Of a DNA stretch of 64,000 bases, positions 60,910 to 64,000 are shown in pieces. Within the stretch, counting starts at the first letter, position 1. Each line of letters begins with the position of its first letter. The position numbers and the translations under genes were made by a program. Origin of the DNA: Candidatus Binatia bacterium (lineage in GTDB: Bacteria; Desulfobacterota; Binatia; Bin18); assembly GCA_022820725.1 (NCBI GenBank), contig JAJEFA010000013.1:42715-106714 (forward strand), read 5' to 3'. The notes beneath the pieces are model-generated. The model saw only the letters and a program-made list of their open reading frames with translations, did no database searches and was not told the origin of the DNA.

Positions 60910-61671
60910 ATGCGCATTCGACGATTTTTTCATACGCTCCTGGCGGTCATCGCCCTCGGTATTGTCTGGCAGATGGTCAGCACCTGGAGCCGGGCCATGC
61001 CGAGCGTCCAACCGGAGGCGGCGCGCACCCGGACACAGGACCGCCCCGCCACGGCCCTGCCGGTGCGCTCCATCCGGGCCGGCCAGCGCCTGGCCCGGCA
61101 GATCACCGACAAGGACCTTTTTTCCGAGGCCCGCAAGCGGCCGGTCGTGGTCCAGCAAACCGTTGCCGCCGAGCCCGTTCCTCCCCCTTCGCATCTCTCG
61201 CTGGTTGGCGTCCTGTTGACTCCGAGCCGGGAAGAGGCATTTCTGGCCGACTCCTCACAGGGCAACCGCGTGACGCGGGTACAGAAGGGAGAGCAGATCG
61301 ATCGCTATCGCCTCACCCGGCTGACCGCCGCCGAGGCCACCCTCGCTCTGGGGAATGACGGGGGAGAGGTCGCCTTGCCCCTGGCCCTGCTGAGCAGTAC
61401 AAAGGCCAAGAGCCTGCCCCGGCTGACCCCCAGGAAGGCGGCCGCCGCAAAACAGGCCCAACCGCCGGCCGAGAGTCAGGCCGCGGTTGAGGCGGGCGGC
61501 GACGACCCGGCCAAGATTCGGGAGAATATCCGCCAGTTGCAGCGCCGCCTGCGGACGATCCGGCGACAGGCCGCGCGCGAGCGCCGGGCCGAACGAGAGC
61601 AAGCGAGAGAAGCGGCCCAGGCGGAAGAGCCCGCAGAGCCCGCACAGGCCCAGGCGGCTGAGGCGGAGTGA
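60910..61671 (+). CDS. gspC: GspC-like inner-membrane protein with coiled-coil tail
   Basis: 253 residues. Membrane helix LLAVIALGIVWQMVSTW, a linker, then the HR domain (HLSLVGVLLTPSREEAFLAD; VQKGEQIDRYRLTRLTAAEA) that contacts the secretin. The last 50 residues form a highly charged helix (RRLRTIRRQAARERRAEREQ) instead of the PDZ domain of classical GspC. Lies directly before gspD, as gspC does in classical operons. Confidence 0.72.
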   Translation: MRIRRFFHTLLAVIALGIVWQMVSTWSRAMPSVQPEAARTRTQDRPATALPVRSIRAGQRLARQITDKDLFSEARKRPVVVQQTVAAEPVPPPSHLSLVGVLLTPSREEAFLADSSQGNRVTRVQKGEQIDRYRLTRLTAAEATLALGNDGGEVALPLALLSSTKAKSLPRLTPRKAAAAKQAQPPAESQAAVEAGGDDPAKIRENIRQLQRRLRTIRRQAARERRAEREQAREAAQAEEPAEPAQAQAAEAE

Positions 61672-61739
61672 GGGGCCCCAGGGTTGAGAGGCCGGTAGCG
61701 AGAGAAATGCGGGAATCTATGCGGACACGTGAGGTGGGA

Positions 61740-63974
61740 ATGGGAAGGGTCGGGGAATGGACATGCCTTCTCCTGTGTTTTTTTGTGTTGAGTTTCCTGT
61801 TGAGCTGGCCGACTCCAAGTCGAGCGCAGGAGGCCGAGGATACGCTGTCCGACGAAGACGCGCCGTTTGACGAAGACGGGCTGTCCGACGAGGACGACCC
61901 GTTGCTGGCCGCTCTGGCCGAGACGGGCGTGGAGGAATGCGTCCCGGTCGGCGAGGCCGAACTCATTGAACTGAATTTCGAGGGCGCCGACATCCGGGAG
62001 GTCATCCAGGGGCTGGCCGCCGGGCTGTGCATTCACTACTCGATCGATCCCAGGGTGCAGGGCGCGGTCACCCTGCGGACGGCCAGCAAAATTCGCGGCC
62101 AGGACCTCTTTCCGCTGTTCCATCAGATCCTGCGCATCAACGGCATTGCCGCGGTCAAAGTCGGCGATATCTACCATATTGCCCCGGTTGGCGAGGCCAA
62201 GACCAAGGTGCCCCTGCTGAGCGGGAGCAGCCAGCGCCGCACCGCGTCCGCGCAGGACGAGTTCGTGATTGAACTGATCAAGCTCGAACATATTGCGTCC
62301 ACCGCAATGACGGAAATTCTGCAACCCTTTGTCTCGCCCGGCGGCGACGTGGTGGCCTACCCGCGCGGCAATCTGGTCATCCTGGTCGACCTGGCCTCGA
62401 ACGTCGAGCGCCTGCGCGACCTGATTGCCGCGTTTGATACCGACACGTTTCGGACCCTCCACACCCAGATTTACCGCATCGAACACGCCAACGTGGAGGA
62501 CCTGGGCAAAGAACTGGCGAGCATCCTCCAGCCCTACGGCGTGACCGCCGAGAACGCGGAGGAGCGCGGGCTGTATCTCATTCCGCTCACCCGGCTGAAC
62601 GCGATTGTCGTGTTCGGCTTTAACGAGGAGATTTTCAGCCAGATCGAAAAATGGATCAGAGTCCTGGACGTACCGCCCGAAAAGGGCGGCGGGCGCACCG
62701 TTTACGTGTACGCGGTCGAGAACTCCAAGGCCGCCGACCTGGCCGGCGTGCTGGGCGATTTATACGGCAGCGGAGGCGGCGGACGGAGCCGTAGCGGGCG
62801 CGACCGGGAGGGCAACCAGGATGCCGACCGGGGCGACGGCGACTCGGGCACCGGACTCGGCGGCGGCGGCGGACTCGGCGGGCGCGGCGCACGCGGCGGC
62901 GGGGGCGGCAACGTCGTGATCGAGCCCATAGAGGGCGAGACCCCACTCTTCAAGGAAGTCGTCCGCATCGTGGCCGACGAGATCTCGAACTCCCTGATTA
63001 TCCTGGCCACCCCGCGCGATTACGACAAAATCCGGGAGGTGCTGGTCCGGCTCGACGTGGTGCCCCGGCAGGTGCTGATCGAAGCCATCATTGCGGAGAT
63101 CGCGCTGACCGGCGACCTGCAATTCGGCATCGAATACGCCTTTGCCACCGGGGGCATCGAGAATATTATCGGCACGGCCGGGGGGGGCGCGGCCGGGGTC
63201 GGGGCCGGGGGCCCCAGGAGTCTCAATATCGCCAACAGTGCGCTGCTCCAGTCCGGGGCCAAGCGGGCGGTCAAGATCGGCCAGAGCGGCCTGTTCTCCT
63301 TCATTACCGACCAGGACCGTTTCATCTCGCTGATCAGCGCCGTCAACACGCGCTCCAGGGTGAACGTGCTGGCCGCCCCGCATGTGATTGCCGCGGACAA
63401 CCGCGAGGCGCATATCCTGATCGGCGAAGAGGTGCCGATTCTGACCTCCACCCAGCAGAGCACCCTGGCGACCGCGAATATCGTGTCCAGCATCCAGTAC
63501 CGGGATACCGGCACGATCCTGACCATCCTGCCCCAGGTCAACTCGGCCGGTCTGGTCAATATGGAGATTCGCCAGGAAGTCAGCGATGTCGGCGCGACCT
63601 CGTTCGGCGATACCAACTCGCCCAGCTTTACCTCGCGCGAAACCGAAACCACGGTCGTCGTCCGCAACCGCGAATCCGTGCTGCTCGGCGGCATTATCGA
63701 CGAACGGGTCGAGCGCATTCGCAACGGCGTGCCCTTTCTGATGGACGTGCCCGTGCTGGGCCGCCTCTTTCGCGTCGAGCAGGACAAGCGCGAGCGGACC
63801 GAACTGGTCATCCTGATTACGCCCCACGTCATCCGCGACCGCAACGAAGCACAAGCTGTGACAAAGGAATTCACCGACCGCGTCCACCGCCTCCGCAAAA
63901 TGATCGAAACCTCCCGCCCCCCCACCGCCGACCAGCAGCCCCCCGCCACCCAGCCCCCCGCCGACGAGCAATAG
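61740..63974 (+). CDS. gspD: Type II secretion secretin GspD
   Basis: Outer-membrane channel, 744 residues. Signal peptide (LLLCFFVLSFLLSWPTPSRA), an acidic spacer, an N0-like domain (LNFEGADIREVIQGLAAGLC), N1-N3 domains (FVIELIKLEHIASTAMTEIL; TVYVYAVENSKAADLAGVLG) with a Gly-rich loop around residues 360-395, and the secretin core (VPRQVLIEAIIAEIALTGDL; EVPILTSTQQSTLATANIVS; ESVLLGGIIDERVERIRNGV). A Pro-rich tail follows. ATG 61740, with GAGGTGGGA upstream, is preferred over earlier in-frame starts from 61668. Confidence 0.93.
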   Translation: MGRVGEWTCLLLCFFVLSFLLSWPTPSRAQEAEDTLSDEDAPFDEDGLSDEDDPLLAALAETGVEECVPVGEAELIELNFEGADIREVIQGLAAGLCIHYSIDPRVQGAVTLRTASKIRGQDLFPLFHQILRINGIAAVKVGDIYHIAPVGEAKTKVPLLSGSSQRRTASAQDEFVIELIKLEHIASTAMTEILQPFVSPGGDVVAYPRGNLVILVDLASNVERLRDLIAAFDTDTFRTLHTQIYRIEHANVEDLGKELASILQPYGVTAENAEERGLYLIPLTRLNAIVVFGFNEEIFSQIEKWIRVLDVPPEKGGGRTVYVYAVENSKAADLAGVLGDLYGSGGGGRSRSGRDREGNQDADRGDGDSGTGLGGGGGLGGRGARGGGGGNVVIEPIEGETPLFKEVVRIVADEISNSLIILATPRDYDKIREVLVRLDVVPRQVLIEAIIAEIALTGDLQFGIEYAFATGGIENIIGTAGGGAAGVGAGGPRSLNIANSALLQSGAKRAVKIGQSGLFSFITDQDRFISLISAVNTRSRVNVLAAPHVIAADNREAHILIGEEVPILTSTQQSTLATANIVSSIQYRDTGTILTILPQVNSAGLVNMEIRQEVSDVGATSFGDTNSPSFTSRETETTVVVRNRESVLLGGIIDERVERIRNGVPFLMDVPVLGRLFRVEQDKRERTELVILITPHVIRDRNEAQAVTKEFTDRVHRLRKMIETSRPPTADQQPPATQPPADEQ

Positions 63975-64000
63975 AAGCCGGCTTGTTTCCTTTCCCCCCC

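Overview
The window is GC-rich bacterial DNA, densely coding, with mostly conserved housekeeping blocks separated by short accessory stretches. LptE, LpxA, GmhA and a type II secretion operon indicate a Gram-negative cell with an LPS outer membrane. The gene orders ribD-ribBA-ribH-nusB-leuS-lptE and rimP-nusA-ylxR-infB-DUF503-rbfA-truB-rpsO-pnp-dut, a stand-alone RNase HIII, a DUF35/thiolase pair, an LLM oxidoreductase and very frequent 28-nt intergenic palindromes suggest an uncultivated deltaproteobacterial or Tectomicrobia/Binatota-like lineage. That placement is inference; no 16S gene is present.

Layout: (1) 1-6.3 kb: riboflavin genes, nusB, leuS, lptE. The DHBP-synthase half of RibBA has lost key catalytic residues. 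(2) 6.3-13.5 kb: repeats, a toxin-antitoxin remnant, rpsT, murJ, mazG, a visibly AT-richer patch with dcd, then rnhC-purN-comF. (3) 13.7-28.7 kb: DUF35 protein plus thiolase, greA, the nusA/infB translation operon, rpsO-pnp-dut, tRNA-Gly(GCC) and polA. (4) 28.7-33 kb: decayed and intact toxin-antitoxin genes, a crotonase-fold protein, BolA, a sugar epimerase and pgsA. (5) 33-43 kb, the main accessory region: mosaic repeats, two tandem secreted beta-lactamase-fold proteins, a secreted zinc metalloprotease split by one in-frame TAG, and an SGNH-like/MBOAT acyltransferase pair. The two hydrolases and the protease share an unnamed domain of about 120 residues. (6) 43-49.3 kb: purB-purS-purQ-purL-purF on the minus strand. 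(7) 49.3-56 kb: tRNA-Cys, lpxA, yacG, tRNA-Gly(CCC), a solitary 5S rRNA with its own promoter, three toxin-antitoxin loci (one broken), gmhA, two related small membrane proteins and a conserved protein of unknown function. (8) 55.7-64 kb: an LLM oxidoreductase and a compact type II secretion operon gspF-G-L-M-C-D.

The most unusual feature is the family of short palindromes. Family A (half-site GTAGGGGCGACCGG followed by its reverse complement) occurs eight times exactly plus one covarying variant. Copies abut or supply stop codons, replace a leader sequence, and in one case lie in frame inside the prepilin leader of GspG. Family B (half-site GTAGGGGCAATTCA) occurs three times inside a longer dispersed element. 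A third family is MITE-like, with TA-flanked GAGC ends, and often carries palindrome A.
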